From Streptomyces capitiformicae (GTDB lineage Bacteria > Actinomycetota > Actinomycetes > Streptomycetales > Streptomycetaceae): a stretch of DNA of 64,000 bases. The notes under the pieces are model-generated. The model was not told where the DNA came from. It saw only the letters and a program-made list of their open reading frames with translations, and ran no database searches. The translations under genes and the position numbers were made by a program. This document shows positions 8,668-16,310 of the stretch, piece after piece. The stretch is from assembly GCF_002214185.1 (NCBI RefSeq), contig NZ_CP022161.1, positions 4,525,767 to 4,589,766 of the forward strand, read 5' to 3'. How positions within the stretch are numbered: position 1 is the stretch's first letter; each line of letters starts with the position of its first letter.

Positions 8668-9213
8668 ATGCGGACGCGGATGATCATTCTCAACGGTGGT
8701 TCCAGCTCGGGGAAGTCCGGGATCGTACGGTGTCTGCAGGACGTGCTGCCGGAGCCGTGGCTGGCGTTCGGGTGCGACTCGTTCGTCGACGCCCTGCCCG
8801 CGAGGATGCAGGCGTCGGACGACGGTATCGGCATCGCGGCGGACGGCACGGTGACTATCGGGTCCGACTTCCGGGTGCTGGAGGCGGCCTGGACGGAGGG
8901 CGTCGTCGCGATGGCCCGCGCGGGCGCCAGGATCATCATCGACGATGTCTTCCTCGGCGGAACGGCGTCCCAGCGGCGCTGGCAGAAGGCCCTCGGCGAC
9001 CTGCCCGTGCTGTGGGTCGGGGTCAAGTGCGAGCCCGGGGTCGCGGCGGGTCGCGAGATCGCCCGGGGAGACCGGGCCCGGGGCATGGCCGCCTCGCAGG
9101 CCGACCTCGTCCACAAGGGCGTGATCTACGACCTGGAGGTGGACACCACCCACGCCGAGTCCCTGGTGTGCGCGCGAACCATCGCCGCCCGCATCAGTCG
9201 ACCGGCAAGGTGA
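8668..9213 (+). CDS. Chloramphenicol phosphotransferase-like (CPT family) P-loop kinase
   Basis: 181 residues, about the length of the Streptomyces venezuelae chloramphenicol 3-O-phosphotransferase. The Walker A loop is GGSSSGKS (10-17). The catalytic-base aspartate of CPT falls at the same number, Asp37 in [12 protein letters not shown], and the [10 protein letters not shown] strand is also present. No chloramphenicol genes are nearby, so the native substrate may differ. ATG start. Its 3' end overlaps the convergent hypothetical gene by 20 bases. Confidence 0.85.
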   Translation: MRTRMIILNGGSSSGKSGIVRCLQDVLPEPWLAFGCDSFVDALPARMQASDDGIGIAADGTVTIGSDFRVLEAAWTEGVVAMARAGARIIIDDVFLGGTASQRRWQKALGDLPVLWVGVKCEPGVAAGREIARGDRARGMAASQADLVHKGVIYDLEVDTTHAESLVCARTIAARISRPAR

Positions 9214-9625
9214 ACGAACGCGTTTCCTCGTGTGTGCCGTCGAACAGCGTCAGGCGGAGGGTGACCGAGCGGGCGTCCGCGTACGGGCCGGGCTGTACGG
9301 AGAGGGACCCTTCGGTGGCGGCGCCGTCGGCGGAGGGGCCGAAGGCGCCGCCGGAGTCGAGGTACTCGTTGCCGACGTCGTCGTCCGCCTCCAGGGCGAG
9401 GAAGACGTACGGGCCCTCGTCGTCGCCGTCGTCGGAGTCGGAGTCGGAGTCGGAGAGGGTCTGCGGGAGCGGGGGAGTGAGGCGGTAACGGAGCTCCATG
9501 CGCTCGGTCGTGACGGCGAAGCTCTCGATGCTCAGCTTGTGGCGCCCGCCCAGGACGGGGATGTTCTCCATGGGCTCCACGGGCTCCACGGGCTCCACGG
9601 GATCCATGGGCTCCATGGGACTCAC
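9194..9625 (-). CDS. Hypothetical acidic protein with low-complexity repeats
   Basis: 143 residues, not recognised as a named family. The N-terminus has a repeated [10 protein letters not shown] motif from a 9-bp tandem DNA repeat (9573-9620). A run of alternating Ser-Asp lies near residue 60. The rest looks like a beta-rich domain ([18 protein letters not shown], then [19 protein letters not shown] at the C-terminus). The final 20 bases overlap the end of the CPT-like gene on the other strand. ATG start at 9625; the true start could be the later Met just before ENIPVLGG. Confidence 0.7.
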   Translation of the reverse strand: MSPMEPMDPVEPVEPVEPMENIPVLGGRHKLSIESFAVTTERMELRYRLTPPLPQTLSDSDSDSDDGDDEGPYVFLALEADDDVGNEYLDSGGAFGPSADGAATEGSLSVQPGPYADARSVTLRLTLFDGTHEETRSFTLPVD

Positions 9626-9652
9626 CTCATCTCCCCCGCACCGTATGCCTGG

Positions 9653-10174
9653 TCAGACCGAGGGTACCTTGCAGGTGATCGTGCGGTAGGCGCCCTTCTT
9701 CGGGTAGCTGATGCTCTTGATCAGCCAGAAGAAGCTGATCTCGTCATTGGTCTTGATGGTGAAGTTGCGGCCCTTCCACTTCTTCCCCTTGCGCTGGTAG
9801 CCCTTGATGCTGGAGTGGAAGTCGTAGTTGCTCGCGCGGGTGTGGGGACCGTAGGGCGGGTTGATCTCGTAGCCGGAGACGAAGGCCTGCGGCATCGAGA
9901 CCCTGACCAGGGAGCCGAGGTTCTTCCTGGCGCCGGCGGTCAGCTTGAAGCTCCAGGTGAGCCGGCCGTTGGGGAGCCGGGCGAACTTCACGTTGGAGAC
10001 GGCGTGCTTGAAGGTCCCCTTGCACGCGGAGACCTTGGCCTTGGCGGCAACTGCCTCCTGCGCGGTGCCGGACTGGCTCGGGGCCGCGACGCCGGTACCG
10101 GCGAGACTGCCGAGGAACAGGGAGCCGAAGACAGCGAGGATCGTGGCCCTGCGTGTCGAGGTGCGGATGGTCAC
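9653..10174 (-). CDS. Secreted hypothetical protein
   Basis: 173 residues. A signal peptide is clear: TIRTSTRRATILAVFGS, a hydrophobic core LFLGSLAGTGVAA, and cleavage near AAPSQS. The mature part is Lys-rich with two cysteines (in SACKGTF and ITCKVPSV) that could pair. It resembles a small beta-sandwich secreted protein, but no family is recognised. The GTG at 10172-10174 is selected because AAAGGA lies about 8 bases upstream and the signal peptide then begins properly. Its 5' region (10221-10244) has a CCCAAC/GTTGGG inverted repeat. The GntR gene is divergent. Confidence 0.78.
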   Translation of the reverse strand: MTIRTSTRRATILAVFGSLFLGSLAGTGVAAPSQSGTAQEAVAAKAKVSACKGTFKHAVSNVKFARLPNGRLTWSFKLTAGARKNLGSLVRVSMPQAFVSGYEINPPYGPHTRASNYDFHSSIKGYQRKGKKWKGRNFTIKTNDEISFFWLIKSISYPKKGAYRTITCKVPSV

Positions 10175-10482
10175 GCGTCGGTCCTTTCTCGGGGCGCGGG
10201 GTGAGCGGGTTGTCTGTATTCCCAACGAGAACCGTATGGTTGGGCAGCAAGAGGCGTAATTGTCTCTTCGGGCAGCGCCCCAAAGGGCAGTTGCCCCGAT
10301 GGCCCGCGCCCAGGTGCGTACGCGGTCGCCAACAGCCGGAAGGCGGCCGTAAGGCGGCGGGCCCAAAACACCTTGCGCCGAAGCCGAACGCGTAAGGTGA
10401 CACGCTCGTAAGACAACACAGAGACCACGCACAGCACGCACAGGGATGCGTACCCGTACGCGGATGGGGGACCCAGACCACG

Positions 10483-11178
10483 ATGCCCGGCACCGGCACC
10501 GGCGGCGGCAATGGCGCCGTGACCCGTAGCACCCTGCGGCAGCAGCTCGCGGACGCGCTCCGTTACGAGGTGCTGGCCGGCAGACTCAAGCCGGGGCAGG
10601 AGTTCACGGTGAAGGAGATCGCCGAGCAGTACGGGGTGTCGGCGACGCCCGTGCGTGAGGCGCTCGTGGACCTGTCCGCGCAGGGGCTGCTGGACGCCGT
10701 GCAGCACCGGGGTTTCGAGGTCCACGAGTACTCGGCGGCCGACTACCGGTACATGGTCGAGGCCCGGCTGATGGTCACCGACGGCATGTTCCACCGGCTC
10801 GGCGACCGCAAGGTGGACCCCCGTACGGCCGCCGCTCTCGCCGGGGTGCGGCGGCGCGGCGAGGAGGCTCGGCGGGCGGCGACCTCCGGTGACCTGGACA
10901 TCCTCATCGGCTACGACCTGCGGTTCTGGCGCGAGCTGACCACCCTGTTCGGCAACCCGTACCTCACCGACTTCCTGCACCGGCTGCGTCTGCAGTCCTG
11001 GGTGTGCGCGGTGCAGCGGCTGCGCCGGGCGGGCGATCTCCGGGGCCGGCTGTGGGCCGGCTACACCGATCTGGTCGACGCCCTGGGCCGTCAGGACGCG
11101 CGGACCGCGCGGGAGATCGTCGCCGGGTACGACGAACACTCGCTGACCCTGGTGGAACCCGGGGCGGGCGGCGGATGA
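10483..11178 (+). CDS. GntR-family regulator (FCD/FadR subfamily)
   Basis: 231 residues. The N-terminal winged helix runs LRQQLADALRYEVLAGRLKPG then FTVKEIAEQYGVSATPVREAL (about 18-65), the classic GntR HTH. The C-terminal all-helical FCD ligand domain includes RYMVEARLMVTDGMF and FWRELTTLFGNPYL. Such regulators sense small carboxylates. The stop overlaps the start of the downstream glycosyltransferase gene by ATGA (11175-11178), so they form one transcription unit; the regulator may control it. Confidence 0.9.
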   Translation: MPGTGTGGGNGAVTRSTLRQQLADALRYEVLAGRLKPGQEFTVKEIAEQYGVSATPVREALVDLSAQGLLDAVQHRGFEVHEYSAADYRYMVEARLMVTDGMFHRLGDRKVDPRTAAALAGVRRRGEEARRAATSGDLDILIGYDLRFWRELTTLFGNPYLTDFLHRLRLQSWVCAVQRLRRAGDLRGRLWAGYTDLVDALGRQDARTAREIVAGYDEHSLTLVEPGAGGG

Positions 11179-13643
11179 GCGGCACGCCCGGGTCGTCGGT
11201 GAGCGTCGACCTCTCGGTGGTCATCCCCGCCTACAACGAGGAGCACCGCCTCGCCCCCACGCTCGACGCGATCATCGACCACCTCACCGCCACCCAGGCG
11301 GCCGCCACCTGGGAGATCATCGTCGTCGACGACGGCTCGACGGACGGTACGCGCGAGGTCGTCGCCGCCGTCACCGCCCGCGACGCGCGCGTCCAGCTCC
11401 TCACCGGCGGCCCCCGCAACCTGGGCAAGGGCCACGCCCTGCGGCTCGGCGTCCGCGCCTCGGGCGGCCGTCGTGTGCTGCTCACCGACGCCGATCTCGC
11501 CGCGCCCATCGATGAGTTGGAGCTGCTCGACAAGGCGCTCTCCGACGGGCACACGGCCGCGATCGGCTCGCGCGAGGCCCCCGGCGCGAGCATCGGGCGC
11601 CGACAGCACCGGCTGCGCGAGACGCTCGGCCGCGCCGGGAACTTATTGATACGCGGGTTCGCGGTGCCCGGCATCCGCGACACCCAGTGCGGCTTCAAGC
11701 TGCTCGACGGCGACAGCGCCCGCGAGGCCTTCGCCGCGTCCCGCCTCAACGGGTTCGGGATAGACGTGGAGATACTCCACCATTTCCGGCGCAACGACTG
11801 GCCCGTCGCCGAGGTGCCGATCCGCTGGTCGCATCAGCCCGGCTCGAAGATCCGGTGCCGTGACTACGCCCGCGTCCTGGGCGAACTCGCCGCCCTGAAG
11901 GCCCGCTCGGCCCGCCGCACCCTCCGCTCGACCCGTCCCGCCGACGCGTTCGCGGTCGTCGTCTTCCTCCTGATGTCGGTGACCCTCTACGCCGGCCGCT
12001 GGCTCGACCCGAACGGCCGCTACCTCCCGGACTCCCTCCAGGACCAGAACCAGTGGGAGTGGTTCTTCGCGGTCACGGCCGACAACGTCGTCCACCTGCA
12101 AAACCCCCTCTTCACCGACTTCCAGGGCTTCCCCGACGGCGTCAACCTGATGGCCAACACGGTCATGCTGGGCCTGTCGGTCCCCTTCACCCCGGTCACG
12201 CTCGCCCTCGGCCCCTCGATCAGCCTCGCCCTGGCGATGACCCTGGGCCTGGCCGCCACGGCCGCCGCCTGGTACTGGCTGCTGGTCAAGAGAGTCGTAC
12301 GGCATCGGGGCGCGGCCTTCGCCGGAGCGGCCCTCGCCGCCTTCGCGCCCCCGATGGTCAGCCACGCCAACGCGCACCCGAACTTCATCGTCCTGTTCAT
12401 GATCCCGCTGATCGTGGACCGGGCGCTACGCCTGTGCACGAACACCAGAACCGTAGGGGACGGTGTCGTCCTCGGCCTGATGGCGGCGTACCAGATCTTC
12501 CTCGGCGAGGAGCCCCTCCTCCTCGCCGCGATGGGCATGCTGCTGTTCGCCGTCGCGTACGGGCTCGTGCGGCGGGACATGGCCCAGTACGCCTGGCGGC
12601 CGCTGCTGAAAGGGCTCGGCATCGCCGCCCTCGTCGCTCTCCCCCTGGTCGGTTTCCCGCTCTCCTGGCAGTTCTTCGGCCCGCAGAGCTACACGAGCAT
12701 CGGCCATGGCGACCACGCCGGCAACAGCCCGCTCGCCCTCCTCTCCTTCGCCGAACGCTCCCTCCTCGCGGGCGACCGCGAACGCGCCGACGCGCTCTCC
12801 CTCAACCCGACCGAGCAGAACGCCTTCTACGGCTGGCCGCTGGTCCTCCTGGCCCTCGGCATCGTCGTACGCCTCTGGGAACGCCCGTTGGTGAAGGCGC
12901 TGGCCTTCACGGCGCTGGCCTCGGCGGTCCTCTCCCTGGGCCCGAGGATCCGCCTCCCCCAGACGGACCTGATCCTTCCCGGCCCCTGGGCCCTGCTCGC
13001 CGAGAAACCCCTCTTCGAGTCGGTCATCGAGGGCCGCGTGGCGATGATCTGCGCCCCGGTGCTGGGCATGCTCGTCGCCCTCGCCTGGGAACGCCTGGCG
13101 GCGGTGCAGGGCATCGGCACCCCGTACATCGGCTTCATGGCGATCGCCCTCGCGCTGCTGCCGATCGTCCCGGCCCCGCTGAGGTCGGTGGAGCGGCCCG
13201 AGGTCCCGGCGTTCATCGCGGACGGCACCTGGAAGTCGTACGTCGACACCGGGGCCGGCGAGACCCTGGTCCCCGTTCCGCTGCCGGACCCCGGCAACGC
13301 GGAGGCGCTGCACTGGCAGACCACCGCCGACTTCGGCTTCCGGATGCCCGGCGGCTACTTCAACGGCCCCTATGGCAAGGACCGCACCGGCATCTACGGC
13401 GCCGCCCCCCGGCACACCTCCCACCTCCTGCGTGACGTCCGCTACAGCGGCCGGCTTCCGGTGATCGGCGAGAACTGGCAGGCGCAGGCCCGCCGGGACT
13501 TCGCGTACTGGCGGGCGGGCGCGCTGGTCCTGGTCCCGCAGTTGTACGACGAGCAGTTGCGGGAGACGGTGGACAAGCTGGTCGGGCGCCCCGGTAAGTG
13601 GGTGGGCGGTGTATGGGTATGGGACCTGCACGAGGGGGACTGA
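11175..13643 (+). CDS. Bifunctional membrane glycosyltransferase (GT2 dolichyl-phosphate type plus polytopic domain)
   Basis: 822 residues. An N-terminal GT-A domain (about 1-240) has VVIPAYNEE (15-23), EIIVVDDGSTDGT and LTDADLAAPIDE, typical of polyprenol-phosphate sugar synthases such as ALG5 or DPM. It also has GIRDTQCGFKLL and VEILHHFRRNDW. A C-terminal part of about 580 residues has roughly ten membrane helices resembling GT-C mannosyltransferases, ending in an extracytoplasmic region. The fusion suggests one protein makes a lipid-linked sugar and uses it across the membrane (inference). The start ATG overlaps the gntR stop. Confidence 0.87.
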   Translation: MSGTPGSSVSVDLSVVIPAYNEEHRLAPTLDAIIDHLTATQAAATWEIIVVDDGSTDGTREVVAAVTARDARVQLLTGGPRNLGKGHALRLGVRASGGRRVLLTDADLAAPIDELELLDKALSDGHTAAIGSREAPGASIGRRQHRLRETLGRAGNLLIRGFAVPGIRDTQCGFKLLDGDSAREAFAASRLNGFGIDVEILHHFRRNDWPVAEVPIRWSHQPGSKIRCRDYARVLGELAALKARSARRTLRSTRPADAFAVVVFLLMSVTLYAGRWLDPNGRYLPDSLQDQNQWEWFFAVTADNVVHLQNPLFTDFQGFPDGVNLMANTVMLGLSVPFTPVTLALGPSISLALAMTLGLAATAAAWYWLLVKRVVRHRGAAFAGAALAAFAPPMVSHANAHPNFIVLFMIPLIVDRALRLCTNTRTVGDGVVLGLMAAYQIFLGEEPLLLAAMGMLLFAVAYGLVRRDMAQYAWRPLLKGLGIAALVALPLVGFPLSWQFFGPQSYTSIGHGDHAGNSPLALLSFAERSLLAGDRERADALSLNPTEQNAFYGWPLVLLALGIVVRLWERPLVKALAFTALASAVLSLGPRIRLPQTDLILPGPWALLAEKPLFESVIEGRVAMICAPVLGMLVALAWERLAAVQGIGTPYIGFMAIALALLPIVPAPLRSVERPEVPAFIADGTWKSYVDTGAGETLVPVPLPDPGNAEALHWQTTADFGFRMPGGYFNGPYGKDRTGIYGAAPRHTSHLLRDVRYSGRLPVIGENWQAQARRDFAYWRAGALVLVPQLYDEQLRETVDKLVGRPGKWVGGVWVWDLHEGD

Positions 13644-13699
13644 AAGCCGCGCCCAGCGACTACGCTTCCCTGACCACGATGTGAGTGAGGAGCTCTCTT

Positions 13700-14350
13700 T
13701 TGGCCTGTGACCTCTGGTTGGTCCCGCTCGTCGACGTGTTGTGCCACACGCCCGACAATCCCTTCGCCGAGGAACTCGCGCTCTACAACAAGCTGCTGGG
13801 CGAGGCCGGGCTGCCGCCGGTGCCGGTGTTCCAGTACATGCCGGGGCTGACCGGGGACGTCGCCCCGGTCGCGGGTTTCGACTACGACGCGCTGCACTTC
13901 CTGCGCCGGGCGTATCTGCTCCAGGTGTGCGGCCTGGCGGTGACCCCGGTGGACGAGTTGGGCGGCGACTACGAGCAACTCCTGGAGATGTTCGAGACGA
14001 CGGCCCAGCAGTCGCACCTGGTCTGGCACTACGACCACGCGGGCGCCTATGTCCCGGTCGACTTCCCGCAGCCCCTCTCCGACGACGAACTCCTCGCCGG
14101 CGGCGGCCCCCTCGGCTCCTCCCAGGCCCTCCTCCGTGAACTGGAGTTCGTGGCCCCGTCCATCGGCATCGACCCGGCGAACCCCCCGGCTCCTCCCGAA
14201 GCCCCCCTCCTCCCCACGGACTTGGAGGAACCAGCCGTCCCCGCCCCCTACGACCCCAGCCCCTTCGCCCGCGAACGCCACGTCTGGCTGGGCCTCCACG
14301 CGGCAGCGACCCGAAGCCTGGCCCAGGGGTCGATGATCGTGTTCAGCTGA
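13700..14350 (+). CDS. Conserved hypothetical protein
   Basis: 216 residues beginning MACDLWLVPLVDVLCHTPDNPF. The start is TTG at 13700 with GAGGAG 7 bases upstream; an in-frame GTG at 13685 would add five residues. The protein is acidic with many aromatic residues (FDYDALHFLRRAYLLQVCG, LVWHYDHAGAYVPVDF) and no membrane segment. The C-terminal third is Pro-rich before a conserved-looking end (HVWLGLHAAATRSLAQGSMI). I recognise it as an actinobacterial orphan without assigned function. Confidence 0.8.
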   Translation: MACDLWLVPLVDVLCHTPDNPFAEELALYNKLLGEAGLPPVPVFQYMPGLTGDVAPVAGFDYDALHFLRRAYLLQVCGLAVTPVDELGGDYEQLLEMFETTAQQSHLVWHYDHAGAYVPVDFPQPLSDDELLAGGGPLGSSQALLRELEFVAPSIGIDPANPPAPPEAPLLPTDLEEPAVPAPYDPSPFARERHVWLGLHAAATRSLAQGSMIVFS

Positions 14351-15300
14351 GGGGTCAGCGGCCCAGCACCGAGAGGCCCTCCGGAAGATCCTCCGCGTTC
14401 ATGGCCGGGGCGCAGGGCTGGACCATCACGGTGAGCCAGGGAGCAATCGGCTCGGCCGCCGTCACCGGTACCCGTGAGACGGAGAGGCGGCGCTGCATCT
14501 GGACAGGCGTCGTCTTCTCCGCCGAAGCCGAACTGCTCACCTTCCCCGCCCGACACGACCCGACCCGGTCGGATCCCGGCTGCGAAGCCCCTCCGGGGCC
14601 CTCACGCTCGGCATCGGCAGGTTACCGCCGCGCGCCCTTGCTCCCTGACTACCGTTCCTGTGGACTGAGTGGGAGTGAGTCCGCTCAGCCGCGCGCCCCG
14701 AACGGTCTTGGACGCTCCCCCAGACTTCGTCCGGGGGGACCCCCAGGTCCCCGGCGTACTCGACCCCGGGGCAGCGACACGGATCCTGTGCGTGGTCCGA
14801 TCCCGGGAGGCCCCCGCGGCCGGAGGCCGCTGATGAACGCTGCCCTCACGACCTGGCCATGTGGGTACGGCCAGAGGCGACGGGGAGGCCCCGAACCATC
14901 ACTCCGGTGGAGCGGGGGCCCCGCACGCCAGCGCCGTGCCCGGCGTCCCAGATCGCACGATCACCGTGGCCCGAACGGCCCAGGACGCCGCAAGCCCAGA
15001 AGCCGACCATCACACGATCGCGTCAAACCGCCTTCGTATGCGCTCCCCGGCGAGCAGCTGACAACCCAAGCATGAGCACCTACCGTCTCCCCCGTCAGGC
15101 TCGGAGCCGGCCGTGTGGCCATCGAGGCCTCGGGCGACGGGGAGACGATCGTCCCGCAGATGTACGGCCTCGGCGGTGAGCTGTGCCCGCCGGCGCGTGC
15201 CGTCGGCTGAATTCCAGGTCGAACGAGCCCTCAGCCGCTTGAGCCTGGGCGCTCACGGCGCCATTGCGGCCGGAACGAGCCCCGGGGTGGCCCGATGCCC
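14351..15300. other. About 1 kb gap at left edge of accessory insert
   Basis: No convincing gene. A 61-codon frame on the minus strand (14355-14540) has an ATG but no clear ribosome site. Near 15086-15210 a plus frame reads GRVAIEASGDGETIVPQMYG, protein-like but with stops upstream, possibly a gene remnant. A hairpin repeat variant (CTCCCCCAGACTTCGTCCGG, 14715 on) sits at 14714-14744. The composition is patchier than the flanks, consistent with decayed inserted DNA. Confidence 0.5.
14714..14744. repeat. Short hairpin repeat, variant of the CCCCC-CTC family
   Basis: CCCCCAGAC-TTC-GTCCGGGGG forms a stem with one mismatch and is followed by GACCCCC. It shares the flanks GCTCCCCCA and GGGGGACCCCC with the copies at 1437 and 43622 but has a shorter loop. 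Confidence 0.6.
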
Positions 15301-15302
15301 GG

Positions 15303-15330
15303 TTGTTCTGCGTATCGATACGGATACAAT
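15303..15330 (+). promoter_or_regulatory. Candidate promoter with palindromic spacer for the DUF6879/STAND operon
   Basis: TTGTTC (15303-15308) and TACAAT (15325-15330) are 16 bases apart, an acceptable sigma-70-type pair. The spacer holds a perfect 12-bp palindrome, CGTATCGATACG (15311-15322), followed by a related GGATACAATC. A regulator bound there would block the promoter. It lies 44 bases upstream of the first start codon. Confidence 0.55.
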
Positions 15331-15373
15331 CTGTAGTAGCTGAACGTGCAACCAAATGGACTGGGGGCTGAAG

Positions 15374-15643
15374 ATGACTCGCGCATGGGAGGCCGATCCC
15401 TCCGCGTTATTCGAGCGGCGGCTGGGCAAGTCGGCCAAGGAGCTGGGCAATTCGGACGGCCGGGACGACTGCCCTGACATCTGGCAGCTCGACAACGGCG
15501 ACATCGCGGTCATCGGCAGAGACCTCACGATTGCCTACGGCTCCCGCCTTCCCGACGGCGTGACTCTCGCGCCGGACGAGCGGCTGGTGGTCATTCCCGG
15601 AAGCATGCTCAGCGCAGCGAAGGCGGACATCCCCGATGCTTGA
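15374..15643 (+). CDS. Small conserved protein, first gene of DUF6879/STAND operon
   Basis: 89 residues starting MTRAWEADPSALFERRLG; GGGGG lies about 7 bases upstream of the ATG at 15374. It is acidic, with a central segment CPDIWQLDNGDIAVIGRDLT and a terminal LAPDERLVVIPGSMLSAAK. The GD-AVIGRD motif pattern is typical of small streptomycete proteins that travel with DUF6879 genes. Its end overlaps the next start by 8 bases, so translation is coupled. Function unknown; an immunity or regulatory partner role is possible (inference). Confidence 0.8.
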   Translation: MTRAWEADPSALFERRLGKSAKELGNSDGRDDCPDIWQLDNGDIAVIGRDLTIAYGSRLPDGVTLAPDERLVVIPGSMLSAAKADIPDA

Positions 15644-16259
15644 CCTCCTTCCCCCGGTTCTCGTACCGGAGCACGGCGAACGGCTCACCCGCGACGCCTA
15701 CAAGCGTGACTTCGGAGAACGTGACGCGGCGATCCGGGACGCGGACTCCTGGAAGTTGGAGCGACTTCAGCACTTCGAAGAGGAGGGCAGCCCCAGCCGT
15801 GACGCCCTGCGCCGAGGGGAGTGGGCGACAGCGCTGCGGCTGCTCGAGGACCGGCGCGACGCCCTGCTCGCCACCGCCCGGGAGGACACCCGCAAGGGCC
15901 ATCGCTTTCACCGTGTGCGGGTGGTCGAGAAGCCGTTGTCGCCGTACCTGCAATGGGAGTTGCACTCCCATCGCCAGCGCGCCGAGTACGGAGAGCGGAT
16001 TCGCGTGGTCGGCGCCGAGCAGGTGGCTTCGGTGGAGCGCGCAGGCCGACTGCCGGAAATCGTTGTCCTCGGCGGCGACACCCTCTTCCAGGTCCTCTAC
16101 TCCAAAGCCGGCGCCACCCTCGGCTCGGTCCGCTACACCGACGATGATCTGGTCGGCAGCTGGGAGAACTACATCAGAAGGCTCTACGAGGCGGGGGAAG
16201 ACGTGAGGTCCTACTTCGAGCGCGAGGTGGCGCATCTGCCGCCGCCCAGGACCCTGTGA
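15636..16259 (+). CDS. DUF6879 family protein
   Basis: 207 residues. The sequence LTRDAYKRDFGERDAAIR near the N-terminus, then FHRVRVVEKPLSPYLQWELH and AEYGERIRVV, SWENYIRRLYEAGEDV, are features I associate with the DUF6879 family of Actinobacteria. That family is usually found near XRE regulators and DUF397 proteins; its activity is not known. It has no membrane segment. It overlaps the preceding gene by 8 bases and lies 51 bases upstream of the STAND ATPase, so all three probably share one transcript. Confidence 0.8.
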   Translation: MLDLLPPVLVPEHGERLTRDAYKRDFGERDAAIRDADSWKLERLQHFEEEGSPSRDALRRGEWATALRLLEDRRDALLATAREDTRKGHRFHRVRVVEKPLSPYLQWELHSHRQRAEYGERIRVVGAEQVASVERAGRLPEIVVLGGDTLFQVLYSKAGATLGSVRYTDDDLVGSWENYIRRLYEAGEDVRSYFEREVAHLPPPRTL

Positions 16260-16310
16260 TCCACCACAGCCCCGGAGCAGCCGCGGAGGAGGACGGAGCA
16301 AGCGATCACC

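Noticed and set aside
14355..14540. 61-codon minus-strand frame, possible small gene
   Set aside because: No ribosome-binding site and no recognisable family; kept only as a remark in the gap entry.
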